A stretch of 64,000 bases of DNA from NCBI RefSeq assembly GCF_030052815.1, contig NC_079495.1, positions 55,716,773-55,780,772 of the forward strand. Reading direction: 5' to 3'. Below are positions 38,942 to 47,637 of this stretch, one piece after another. Origin of the DNA: Hevea brasiliensis (taxonomy: Eukaryota; Streptophyta; Magnoliopsida; Malpighiales; Euphorbiaceae). Position 1 is the stretch's first letter; each line of letters starts with the position of its first letter. The notes under the pieces are model-generated. The model had not been told where the DNA came from, did no database searches, and saw only the letters and a list, made by a program, of their open reading frames with translations. The position numbers and the translations under genes were made by a program.

Positions 38942-39465
38942 CCCCAAACTTAGCTTATTAAAATTATAAATTTTAATTGTGTCATAAGGATAATTAAAAT
39001 TAAATTTTTATTCCTTTTTTTTTTTTACATTTACACTTAATTTTTTCCTTTTAATTAAATAATTAAATTTAACTATCAAAAGCCCATAAGTCTTTCATTT
39101 TAATTTTGTTATAATGGAAATGAAAGTTTAAGTTTTCATTTCTTAAATTTTCCTTTACATATTTTTACTTGAATTTTTCTTTAATTTTTACTCCATAATT
39201 CAATTCATTAATTTTATTTAATTTAATTGACATTTGGTCAAAATTCAACTCTTGAGGTAAATTGACCAAAATGCCCCTCATCGGGTCATAATCCTTCTTT
39301 TTATAATACCCGATGAGTCCTCAGCTTTTTTGTTCATTAGAATTTTTATTGTGTCTATCTCAATTAATTTTCTATTTATTTTTGGTCCTCAAGGTGTCTT
39401 TGAATAGTATTAGTCACGGACAAAAAATGGTATTATTCATAACTCGGAGGTTCGGGGTGTTACAA

Positions 39466-39478
39466 TTCTTCCCTCCTT
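39466..39478 (-). other. Polypurine tract of the Ty3 element
   Basis: On the minus strand AAGGAGGGAAGAA lies directly upstream of the 3' LTR start (TGTAACACC). This is where plus-strand DNA synthesis would be primed, and it fixes the element's orientation. Confidence 0.85.
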
Positions 39479-39513
39479 AAAAATAAATTTCGTCCTCGAA
39501 ATTTTACCGGGTC

Positions 39514-40137
39514 TCAGTCTCTGAATAGCTGTGGGTGCTGTCTCCTCATGTCCTCCTCATGCTCCCATGTAGCCTCCTGGCCTGAATGATGGTTCCTCAA
39601 CACTTTGACTAGAGGTATCTGTTTGTTCCTCAGCTGCTTCACCTCATGTGCCAAGATCTTTATGGGCTCTTCATCATATGTCAGGTCTGGATTCACCTCA
39701 ATCTCCTCTATTGGCAAAATGTGAGAGGGGTCTGATCTGTACCTCCTTAACATGGAGACATGGAAGACATTGTGAATCTTTTCCAACTCCGGAGGCAATG
39801 CAAGTCTATATGCCAATGGACCCACTCTTTCCAGAACCTCATACAGCCCAATGAAGCGAGGACTTAGTTTCCTCTTTCTACCAAACCTCATGATCCTCTT
39901 CCATGGGGAAACTTTCAGGAACACCTTGTCACCCACACTACACCGAATATCTCTTCTCTTTAGGTCAATGTAGGACTTTTGTCTATCCATTGCAACTTTG
40001 AGTCTGTCTCTAATGAGCTTAACCTTTTCTTCTGTCTGCTGCACTAATTCTGGACCAATCAACTTCCTCTCGCCCACTTCATCCCAACACAAGGGAGTTC
40101 TACACTTCCTGCCATAAAGTGCTTCGTATGGAGGCAT
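39514..40137 (-). pseudogene. Ty3 integrase C-terminal part with chromodomain
   Basis: A 207-codon frame. It starts within the integrase core's end (MPPYEALYGRKCRTPLCW, the conserved PYE-LYGR-CR-P block), continues through the GPY/F-like region (FIGLYEVLERVGPLAYRLAL, then IHNVFHVSMLRRY), and finishes with a chromodomain-type tail of about 50 residues (around residues 155-207), containing IPLVKV and EATWEHEEDM. In chromoviruses this tail binds chromatin and steers integration. An in-frame TAG at 40150-40152 separates it from the rest of the integrase. This is the best-preserved reading frame of the element's 3' end. Confidence 0.9.
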
Positions 40138-40338
40138 TCCGATGCTTGACTAATAACTGTTGTTGTAGGCAAATTCAATTAAAGGCAAGTGTGTGTCCCA
40201 ACTCCCTTCAAACTCAATCACACAAGCCCGAAGCATATCCTCCAAAATCTGAATGATCCTTTCAGATTGGCCGTCTGTCTGTGGATGGAATGTTGTACTG
40301 AAGTTCAATATAGTTCCTAGGGCTTTTTGGAGACTACT

Positions 40339-40593
40339 CTAGAATCTAGAAGTGAACCTAAGATCTCTGTCCGACACAATAGACACTGGCACTCCATGTA
40401 ACCTCACAACATCATCAATGTACAGTTTGGCCAATCTTTCCAGGCTGTAATCCATTCTCACTGGCAAAAAGTGTGCAGACTTGGTCAATCTATCAATAAT
40501 AACCCAAACTGCATCATGATTCTTTTGTGTACGTGGAAGTCCTGTCACGAAATCCATAGTGATTCTTTCCCATTTCCACTCGGGAATTGGCAA
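40339..40593 (-). pseudogene. Ty3 integrase catalytic core, first part
   Basis: An 85-codon frame holding the first half of the integrase core (retroviral RVE fold), which joins element DNA to host DNA. Visible are [16 protein letters not shown], the first catalytic Asp in MDF or the following [11 protein letters not shown] block, and the second in IVSDRD. The usual SDRDPRF is SDRDLRF here. The frame ends at a TAG (40339-40341) where the family normally has Trp, which fits a G-to-A change. Recognisable core sequence, including the glutamate block [10 protein letters not shown], continues on the minus strand down to about 40150. Confidence 0.88.
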
Positions 40594-40634
40594 TGGTCAG
40601 AGCAACCCCGCAGCACTTGGTGTTCTGCCTTTAC

Positions 40635-40844
40635 TTACTGACAAGTTAGGCATTTGGCAACATATTCTACAATGTCTTTCTTCATTCCTCTCCACCAATA
40701 GTGCTCTTTCACACTTCTGTACATTTTGGTTCCACCAGGGTGCATTGCAAAAGGTGAATCATGTGTTTCCTTTAAAATGGTCTGCCTCAGTTCAACATTC
40801 TCAGGAATCCACATTCTGCCCTTATAACAACAAGCTCTCATCAT
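40635..40844 (-). pseudogene. Ty3 integrase N-terminal zinc finger
   Basis: A 69-codon frame containing the HHCC zinc-binding module that opens Ty3 integrases: His in ETHDSPFAMHPGGTKMY (two histidines) and the cysteine pair KCLTCQ at the end, with the conserved WWRGMKKDI block between. It stops at a TAA (40635-40637) right after the second cysteine. Overlap with the preceding RNase H frame in a different phase shows a frameshift near 40822. Confidence 0.88.
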
Positions 40845-41367
40845 TTACTGATAATTCTGGTTTCTTGCCATCCCGAGCCTCTTCCATTAACTTTACATAT
40901 TTATCATCCTTCTGTGCAACTGCTTTAATTTGTTCTGCCAGCATTGGCTTCACTTGCCAAGTAGCTACCATATGCCCATCTTCATTAATCTCCAAATTAG
41001 CATGCAATGCCCTTAACTCATGCACCATGGACAATGGAGAAACCCTCCAACCAGCCATAGTCTTGTGACTTAAAGCATCAGCTACAACATTAGCTTTTCT
41101 AGGCTGATAGTCTATCAAACAATCATAATCTTTTATCAGCTCTAACCATCTCCTTTGCCTCAAATTTAACTCCTTTTGTGTGCCCAAGTACTTCAAACTT
41201 TTATGATCTGTGTATATATAACATCTCTCCCCATACAAGTAATGTCTCCAAATCTTCAAGGAAAAGACAATGGCTGCTAGCCCCAAGTCATGTGTAGGAT
41301 AATTCCTCTCATGCGGTTTAAGCTGGCGTGAAGCATAGGCAATGACTTTTCTATCTTGCATCAACAC
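40822..41367 (-). pseudogene. Ty3 RNase H and linker
   Basis: A 181-codon frame with the Ty3-type RNase H, which removes template RNA during reverse transcription: [20 protein letters not shown] near the start, the [10 protein letters not shown] block near residues 53-62, then [14 protein letters not shown] and [15 protein letters not shown], which carries the last catalytic Asp. The first catalytic Asp block (ICSDAS) lies just upstream in another phase near 41405, so a frameshift separates it. The C-terminal 70 residues are the linker to the integrase. Confidence 0.9.
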
Positions 41368-41480
41368 ACAGCCTAATCCATTATGAGAAGCATCACTGCA
41401 TATGGTATACTCCTTACCAAAGTGGGTAAGGTTAAGACTGGAGCTTCAGTTAAATGCCTCTTTAACTCATCAAAACTTTC

Positions 41481-42515
41481 CTAGCATCGATCAGTCCACT
41501 GAAATTTTACATCTTTCCTAAGTAGCTTGGTCAGTGGAGATGCTAGTATGGAGAATCCCTTCACAAACCTTCGATAATACCCAGCTAAACCAAGGAAACT
41601 CCGAACTTCCGTGACATTTCTAGGTGGCTTCCAATTAATAATGGATTCTACTTTGCTAGGATCCACCTGGATACCCTCTGCAGATACAATATGCCCCAAA
41701 AATGAAATCTCTTTTAGCCAAAACTCACATTTCGACAGTTTGGCATACAACTGCTTTTCCCTCAAAGTCTGCAATACTATCCTCAAATGCTTGTCGTGTT
41801 CCTCTGCATTCTTTGAGTACACCAAAATATCATCAATGAACACCACAACAAACTTGTCCAAATATGGCCTGAAGATAGTGTTCATTAGGCCCATAAAAGC
41901 AGCTGGAGCATTAGTCAACCTGAATGGCATTACCAAGAACTCATAGTGGCCATACCGAGTCCTAAATACAGTTTTAGGAATACTTTGCTCCTGCACCCTC
42001 AACTGGTAGTAGCCCGATCTCAAGTCAATTTTGGAGAATACAGTTGCATCCTTCAATTGATCAAACAAATCATCGATCCGTGGCAGAGGATATCTATTCT
42101 TTATGGTCACCTTATTCAACTGTCTGTAGTCTATGCATAGGCGGAGAGTACCATCCTTTTTCTTTACAAATAATACTGGTGCTCCCCAAGGTGACACACT
42201 AGGGCGGATGAAACCCTTATCTAACAATTTCTGCAATTGTACCTTCAACTCTTTCAACTCAGCAGGTGCCATCCTATACGGAGTGATGGAGATTGGCTCC
42301 ACACTAGGCATAGTCTCAATTTCAAACTGCACCTCTCTTTCCAGAGGCAATCTCGGTAATTCTTCCGGAAAGACATCCGGAAAATCCCATACTGTAGGAA
42401 TATCTTTAAGATCTGGACTCCCCACCTGGGTGTCTATCACATGAGCTAGATAAGCTTCACATCCCTTTCTAATCATCTTTCTAGCAAGTGCAGCTGAAAT
42501 GATGTTGGATGGCAA
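41481..42515 (-). pseudogene. Ty3 reverse transcriptase
   Basis: A 345-codon frame covering the whole RT polymerase domain, which copies element RNA into DNA. Landmarks in order are [13 protein letters not shown] (residues about 43-55), [20 protein letters not shown] (about 108-127), [31 protein letters not shown], the active-site FIDDILVYS (about 227-235) and [15 protein letters not shown]. The usual MPFGLTNAP is MPFRLTNAP, a change in a very conserved position. The frame is closed upstream by a TAA (42519) and downstream by a TAG (41481-41483) where Gln is usual, so it is not translated as part of a full polyprotein. Confidence 0.95.
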
Positions 42516-42518
42516 TAA

Positions 42519-42725
42519 TTACCTCTCCCCGTGTATCACTACGTCTGCATACTCAAGAAGACCAAAAGTGACTATCTTCAGTCTACAGTCGATCATGGCG
42601 TGATGCCTGGCTAACCAATCCATGCCCAAGATGATATCATAATCACGGAAGGGCATGTCAATTAAGTCTGACAGGAATGTATGTCCTTGGATCACCAAAG
42701 AACAATCCTTATACAATTTGTTCAC
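42519..42725 (-). pseudogene. Ty3 protease end and linker to RT
   Basis: A 68-codon frame in the same phase as the flanking protease and RT frames, cut off by TAA codons at 42735-42737 and 42519-42521. It contains LIDMPFRDYDIILGMDWL, the block that usually follows the aspartic protease core in Ty3 elements (the ILGMDWL motif is the family's conserved second protease signature), then the start of the linker with RHHAMIDCR. Confidence 0.85.
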
Positions 42726-42734
42726 CCTAACCTC

Positions 42735-42971
42735 TTATCTTAAAGGACTAGTCACTAGCACATCATAATCCAATTCCACACAAGGAATAGCAATAGAGCA
42801 TGCAATACTGGCACTAGCATAAGAATGTGTAGAACCAGGGTCAAACAGCAAATATACATCTCTATCAAAAATGGAGAAAGTACCAGCCACAACATCTGAT
42901 GTCTCAGCTTCATCCCTCTGGCGCATGGTGTACACCCTGACTAGTGCACCACTCTGCTCTGGTTGGCTCAC
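42735..42971 (-). pseudogene. Ty3 gag end and aspartic protease
   Basis: A 78-codon frame. The first 30 residues are the linker after the gag zinc knuckle; then VAGTFSIFDRDVYLLFDPGS leads into the protease active-site loop, DPGSTHSYA, where plant elements of this type commonly carry DPGSTHS or DSGATHS. The protease matures the polyprotein inside the particle. The frame ends in a TAA at 42735-42737; the protease continues beyond it. Confidence 0.87.
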
Positions 42972-43103
42972 TGTGCCTTGGCTACCAGAAGTATTACCTC
43001 TACCCCTGCCTCTGCCTCTATTAGTTGTCTGTTGTCCTCTGGAAGCAGAACCTTGAATAGATCTCTCAGTGGTAGTAGGAGGCCCAGATCTGCGGGCACT
43101 AGT

Positions 43104-43145
43104 GCAATCTCTAGCAAAATGCCCACTTCCACCACAGTTGTAACA
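43104..43145 (-). pseudogene. Gag CCHC zinc knuckle
   Basis: The minus strand encodes CYNCGGSGHFARDC, a perfect C-x2-C-x4-H-x4-C retroviral zinc knuckle that binds element RNA. It lies in a phase different from the main gag frame (43151-43948), so a frameshift near 43380 cuts it off. It is in phase with the protease frame downstream. Confidence 0.93.
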
Positions 43146-43150
43146 GGCTC

Positions 43151-43948
43151 CTATGGCCTTATAACATACTCCTCCATGAGTCCTGCCACAAGTCTCACAA
43201 GCACGGGTAGGAAAGGAACCCCTAGATGTCTGCTGTTCGGATCTAGGTGGCCTCTGCCCTGAGAATCTTCCCCTACTAGATCCTCTGTTACTTGGTCCCC
43301 TAAAGCTCTTCCTCTTACTCGAATTGTTACTTGGACTTTGACCTGTAGGCTTACTGCTCTTCTTTTTTTCAGGGTTACCTTCTCAGATGCCCCTTCCAGT
43401 TCTATCCTTTCCAATTCAAGGGCCTGTGATATCAACCCAGAGAAGTTATCATGTCGAAACCCAACCACTTGCAATCTCAAACTAGGCCTCAAACCAGCCT
43501 CAAACCGTTTGCATCTGTCTCTACTGGAAGTGAGTAGGCTTCCACTATAGTGGCTGAGGCGAGAAAAGTCTCTCTCATACTCGGCTACAGTCTTGTTCCC
43601 TTGCTTCAAACTGAGAAACTCCTGTAGCTTCATATCCACATAGGTATCAGGAACATACTTCTGTCTAAACTCCCTTAGAAAGTCATCCCATGTCAGCACT
43701 GGCGGCTCAGCCAAACTGTGGGGAATGGTCTTCCACCACTCATATGCATCTCCATGCAGCAAGGAAATTGAATATTCAAACTTCAACTCATCTGTGCAGT
43801 GCAATTTCTTGAAGACCCTCTCCATCTGTTCTAACCATTGCTCAGCTTTCAATGGGTCCACTGTACCCTTGAACTCTGTTGCCCCATACTTCATTAACTT
43901 ATCATATTGTCTGGCTGGGGATAGTGGTTGCACTGGAGGTGCTTGCAC
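43151..43948 (-). pseudogene. Ty3 gag capsid
   Basis: A 265-codon frame with the capsid region that forms the particle: YGATEFKGTVDPLKAEQWLE (residues about 21-40), MERVFKKL, LLHGDAYEWW (about 64-73), LREFRQKYVPD and FLSLKQGNKTVAEYERDFSR (about 109-128). From about residue 190 the frame becomes Arg/Lys/Val-rich and no longer looks like gag; the natural continuation, rich in Ser and Arg and leading to the zinc knuckle, is in another phase, so an indel lies near 43380. A TAA at 43955-43957 separates it from the N-terminal part. Confidence 0.93.
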
Positions 43949-43954
43949 AGGAGC

Positions 43955-44134
43955 TTAGACTGGTATATTGCCAGCCATTTGCTGAAATAGTGCAGCCATC
44001 TGCTGAGCGAACTGAGCAGGAAACTGCATGGGTGGGATGGGTGCAGCCGATCCACTGGCATTCTGAGGAGCTGGGGCTTCCCCCTGTACCTCAGCTGCTA
44101 TTGATTGCTCTACTGTGTGATCCCCCTCTTCCAT
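43955..44134 (-). pseudogene. Ty3 gag N-terminus
   Basis: From the ATG whose complement is 44132-44134, the minus strand reads about 59 codons, rich in Ala, Pro and Gln (IPPMQFPAQFAQQMAALF near the end), to a TAA at 43955-43957. It is in phase with the main gag frame that resumes at 43948. The Pro/Gln-rich leader and its position about 170 bp downstream of the primer site fit the start of a Tekay-type gag. Confidence 0.75.
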
Positions 44135-44303
44135 ATTAAATCACAAGGAATTCTACTCCCTGAACAACCAACACAAGGAGATTTCCCTCCATTAGTCCAT
44201 ATTTATGATGTAATGCACTATATGTATCAATAATGACAATTGAGCAGTTGTACTTATAAAAAATTTTCAAACATGCAATTTCAAAACTTGTATAAAAACC
44301 AAA

Positions 44304-44315
44304 GCTCTGATACCA
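44304..44315 (-). other. Primer binding site, initiator tRNA-Met
   Basis: The minus strand reads TGGTATCAGAGC, the standard plant retrotransposon site complementary to the 3' end of initiator tRNA-Met, 8 bp inside the 5' LTR end (44324). It continues with TTTGG. It primes minus-strand DNA synthesis. Confidence 0.95.
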
Positions 44316-45082
44316 CTAAAATATGTCACACCCTATCCCTTATAAGGCATGACATGTTCCCGTAGCATACACAATGAATTACCAAACTCCACCTACAGAT
44401 AACCCATTAGTTATGCTACAAAGGATTTTAAAACAAACCATACCTTTTTATCTTATCAATTCTTTTGCGGAAAACTGTATGAGAATAGTTAAAATTCCAT
44501 GTAAACATTCATTGGAAATAATGATAGACTAAATATTATAAAAGTTACATTTTCATAAGTCTCAAAGTGAAATACAAAATAGTTACAAACTCAAAATGTG
44601 ATAGCAATGCGGTGCTTTTAAATACAAACTGCTCAATGTCCATACATCTATACATATAGGTACAAAATACATCAAAAGGAAATTACAGAGGTATACCTAC
44701 TATATATCCCCACAATCAAAACCAAAATGTTGCTTCCAAGTCTCTCACTCAGCAGCCTTCTCCTTTCCCTTTCCTGCGACAGCATAAAGAAGCTATCCCT
44801 GAGTATATCACTCAGTGGTGCACAACTAAAATTTCAAAACTTAAGGTAAAAACACAATTTGTCAAAGCATAACAAATCACATCCTTCTTAAGTATGAAAA
44901 CATCACAATAGTTCTAAGTTCATAAGAACAATTTATTGGAATAACATTTCAAATGAGAAATCACATTTCATAAATCACAATTCACAAAGCATTAGTGTTG
45001 CCAACATCAATACACAGTTTAGGCCATGACACAAAATTTCACGATCAGTGCCGTGTTGTACACCACGACAAAGCAATCTCAA

Positions 45083-45218
45083 CCTCACTAACCGTTATTA
45101 ATGAGGGAAGGGCTAGCTAGCTAATGAGTACTCATGTAGTCTTACCCCAGTAACAATTATTAATGGGAGACATAATCAATATCAATTATAAAACCCCAAG
45201 TAGCCATTACTACTGGGG
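45083..45218 (-). repeat. Array of three hairpins in right Ty3 LTR
   Basis: Same three inverted repeats as at 36782-36917: CCTCA/TGAGG (45083-45106), GTCT..CCC with GGGAGAC (45139-45171) and CCCC-A-AGTAG with CTACT-GGGG (45194-45218). Differences between copies fall in loops (CCGTTA against CCATTA in the third). Confidence 0.7.
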
Positions 45219-46963
45219 AGTTCCGAAGGGACTATCATGCTAACTGTGGTTTCAAAACAACTTTCAAGAGTTTCTAAATCAATAATCACGTTTGCAAAAC
45301 AATAGCACATTCAAATCATCATAAAACCCATAAAAGGGGTGGCAACACACAAATTCCTCAAATACAAGAGAAAAACATATCTCATTCAAAATAAACTCAT
45401 TTCAAATCAAACTCATTTAAATAAACTTATTCAAATCAATTTACGAAGCTAAAACAAAGAAAAAGGTTAGTTGTGCACAAACCTTCAATAATTCTCCTTC
45501 TTTGTTACCTACTTCTCCTTGTCCATTCCAACTTCTTTTTCTACTGAAAATAAACAAATAGAATACCTCAATACCAATCTCAATTGCTGCCAAGAACTCA
45601 TTAAATGCATGTCTAATGCATCCCAAGTTAGCTTTAAAAATTTTAGAATATTTTGGTTTTGGGACAGCTTGGTGCCCCAATCTTTGAACCCAATTTTTAC
45701 CTAGTTTCGATCATAATTTGGTGAGATGTTCTTCATGAAAATTGTTCATTTAGGTCTTAACTTTATTTTCCTTTTTGAATCGCCTAATTCGGAGCTGTGT
45801 AGCTCAAGTTATGCCCAAAACACCATTACTGTTGATGTCACTGTTCACGCTGCAGATTTTGTTCTGGCAGATTTATCGATCCAAATTCGTTCAGCAATTT
45901 GACCAAGTTAAGTCCATAATTTGGTCTAATGTTCTTCATATAAAATGTTCTACTATGTCTTAGATTTCAATCGGTTCAAGAATCACCTAAATCGGAGTTT
46001 TCTAGAGAGAGTTATAGCCATTGAAACTTTACTGCTCATGTGGCAATTTTGCAGTTTTGCAACTTCAGTAACTCAACTTTGCTCAATAATTTGATTGGGT
46101 TAATGTCATAATTTGGGTTTGTGTTCTTCATAAAAGTTTTAGGTCTATATCTCATCTAACTACTGATAGAATTTCAGGTCATTTTGACCTGCCTAGCTCG
46201 AGTTATGACCCAAACACGATTACTGTTCATGTGTACTGTTCATACTGCAGTTTTTCAAGTTTGGTCAGTTTGTTCACTAGGTTTTGGTCACTTTTTGGGC
46301 ATGCTTCCTAAATGAAAATTGTGTCATTTAGTGCCTATTTTCAGTCCCAATTGGTCCCATACCAATTGGACTTGTAAAATTTCATTTGTGGTCCCTCAAA
46401 GTTGACTTTTGGTCATACTTCATACCCAATCCGAATTTTGGCTTTGATTTAAACACTTCTAACACACTTAATTAGGTCACAAATGGCCATTTCTTTCCTT
46501 AAACTATGTCAAAGAAATCATTTAGCACTTCTTTACATTTTTGGTCTCTAAACCCTAATGTTCAAAACCCTAATTTTTCTCCCATTTGGCCAAAACCCTA
46601 GTTTAGGTTCCATATATATTTTCTTTCATTTTCTTATGAAATTTCATTATAAATTAACTTCATTCCAAACTTATACAACTAATCTAACATGAAAAGAAAA
46701 TTACCTCTTGTTGATTTCTTTCCAACTTCACTTTTCTTCCAATTCTTATTCTCCTTGCTTTTAATCTCTCAATTAAAGATTTCTTTGATGTTTTCTCTTA
46801 GTGGGCTATGGAATTTATGAAGGGAATTTAAAGGAATTAAAACTTGGGAGGGGAAATCAATGAGGGGAAGAAGTGGAAGAAGAAGAGAAAAAGAGAGAGA
46901 GAGGAAGAGAGAGGAGAGGGTGGTGGCATCTTATGAAAAAAAGAAATGAAGAAGACATTTGTC

Positions 46964-46967
<4 letters not shown>

Positions 46968-47032
<65 letters not shown>
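46968..47032. repeat. (TA)n microsatellite in right Ty3 LTR
   Basis: About 65 bp of TA followed by several TTTA units; same site as the tract in the left LTR but different length and tail. Confidence 0.98.
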
Positions 47033-47036
<4 letters not shown>

Positions 47037-47574
47037 TTATTTATTTATTTATCCCCAAACTTAGCTTATTAAAATTATAAATTTTAATTGTGTCATAAGG
47101 ATAATTAAACTTAAATTTTTATTCCTTTTTTTTTTTACATTTACACTTAATTTTTCCTTTTAATTAAATAATTAAATTTAACTATCAAAAGCCCATAAGT
47201 CTTTTATTTTAATTTTGTTATAATGGAAATGAAAGTTTAAGTTTTCATTTCTTAAATTTTCCCTTACATATTTTTACTTGAATTTTTCTTCAATTTTTAC
47301 TCCATAATTCAATTCATTAATTTTATTTAATTTAATTGACATTTTGGTCAAAAGTCAACTCTTGAGGTGAATTGACCAAAATGCCCCTCATCGGGTCATA
47401 ATCCTTCTTTTTATAATACCCGATGAATCCTTAGCTTTTTTGTTCACTAGAATTTTTATTGTGTCTATCTCAATTAATTTTATATTTTTTTTTGGTCCTC
47501 AAGGTGTCTTTGAATAGTATTAGTCACAAACCAAAAATGGTACTATTCATAACTCGGAGGTTCGGGGTGTTACA

Positions 47575-47623
47575 ATATTTCCTTTTCATTTTATTTATAA
47601 TTTAAAAATTTTGGATTGTTACA
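47575..47623 (-). mobile_element. Outer element left LTR, piece 4 (5' end)
   Basis: Matches 54599-54647 of the intact LTR (ccttttcattttatttataa) and ends GGATTGTTACA at 47623, adjacent to the polypurine tract. Confidence 0.9.
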
Positions 47624-47637
47624 TTCTTCCCCCCTTA
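47624..47637 (-). other. Polypurine tract of the outer element
   Basis: The minus strand reads AAGGGGGGAAGAA directly against the LTR start TGTAACAATCC, which marks the 3' end of the interior and the minus orientation of the element. Confidence 0.85.

Larger units (their letters stand above)
36026..39464 (-). mobile_element. Ty3 element 3' LTR (left copy)
   Basis: 3439 bp, about 190 bp longer than the other LTR. Most of the difference is a tandem duplication of a unit of about 200 bp (37561-37761 and 37762-37960), of which the right LTR has one copy. It contains a hairpin array at 36782-36917, a CTGAGT/ACTCAG stem-loop at 36498-36514, an inverted repeat at 38246-38266, a GA-rich tract at 38775-38815 and a TA microsatellite at 38868-38937. 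Except at repeats, the two LTRs differ by scattered substitutions only. Confidence 0.93.
36026..47574 (-). mobile_element. Ty3/gypsy chromovirus, Tekay/Del type, complete but inactive
   Basis: The element has two LTRs (36026-39464 and 44324-47574, TGTCACACC...GGTGTTACA), a perfect target duplication, a primer site complementary to initiator tRNA-Met and a polypurine tract. The interior encodes, in minus-strand order, gag with a CCHC knuckle, protease, reverse transcriptase, RNase H, integrase and a C-terminal chromodomain. The domain order and the chromodomain place it among chromoviruses; very long LTRs and the chromodomain style suggest the Tekay/Del clade. Coding is broken by stop codons at 43955, 42735, 42519, 41481, 40635, 40339 and 40150 and by frameshifts near 43380, 41425, 40822 and 40600, so it cannot transpose by itself. 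Confidence 0.95.
44324..47574 (-). mobile_element. Ty3 element 5' LTR (right copy)
   Basis: 3251 bp. It carries the elements described for the left LTR: hairpin array 45083-45218, CTGAGT/ACTCAG stem-loop 44799-44815, the 14-bp block with CTGTCGCAGG on the minus strand (44773-44786), the CCAATTGGT/ACCAATTGG inverted repeat (46347-46369, 5-nt loop), GA-rich tract near 46875-46920 and TA microsatellite 46968-47032. Transcription would run leftward from this LTR into gag. Confidence 0.93.
36021..47579. repeat. Target site duplication ATATT around the Ty3 element
   Basis: ATATT at 36021-36025 and at 47575-47579. The intact LTR of the outer element has a single ATATT at 54599-54603 with the same flanks, which is the empty site. 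Confidence 0.93.

Noticed and set aside
40559..43262. Plus-strand ORFs of up to 169 codons (for example 40559-41068, 41611-41946, 42133-42444) as host genes
   Set aside because: They are the antisense of the Ty3 pol and gag frames, which show family motifs on the minus strand.
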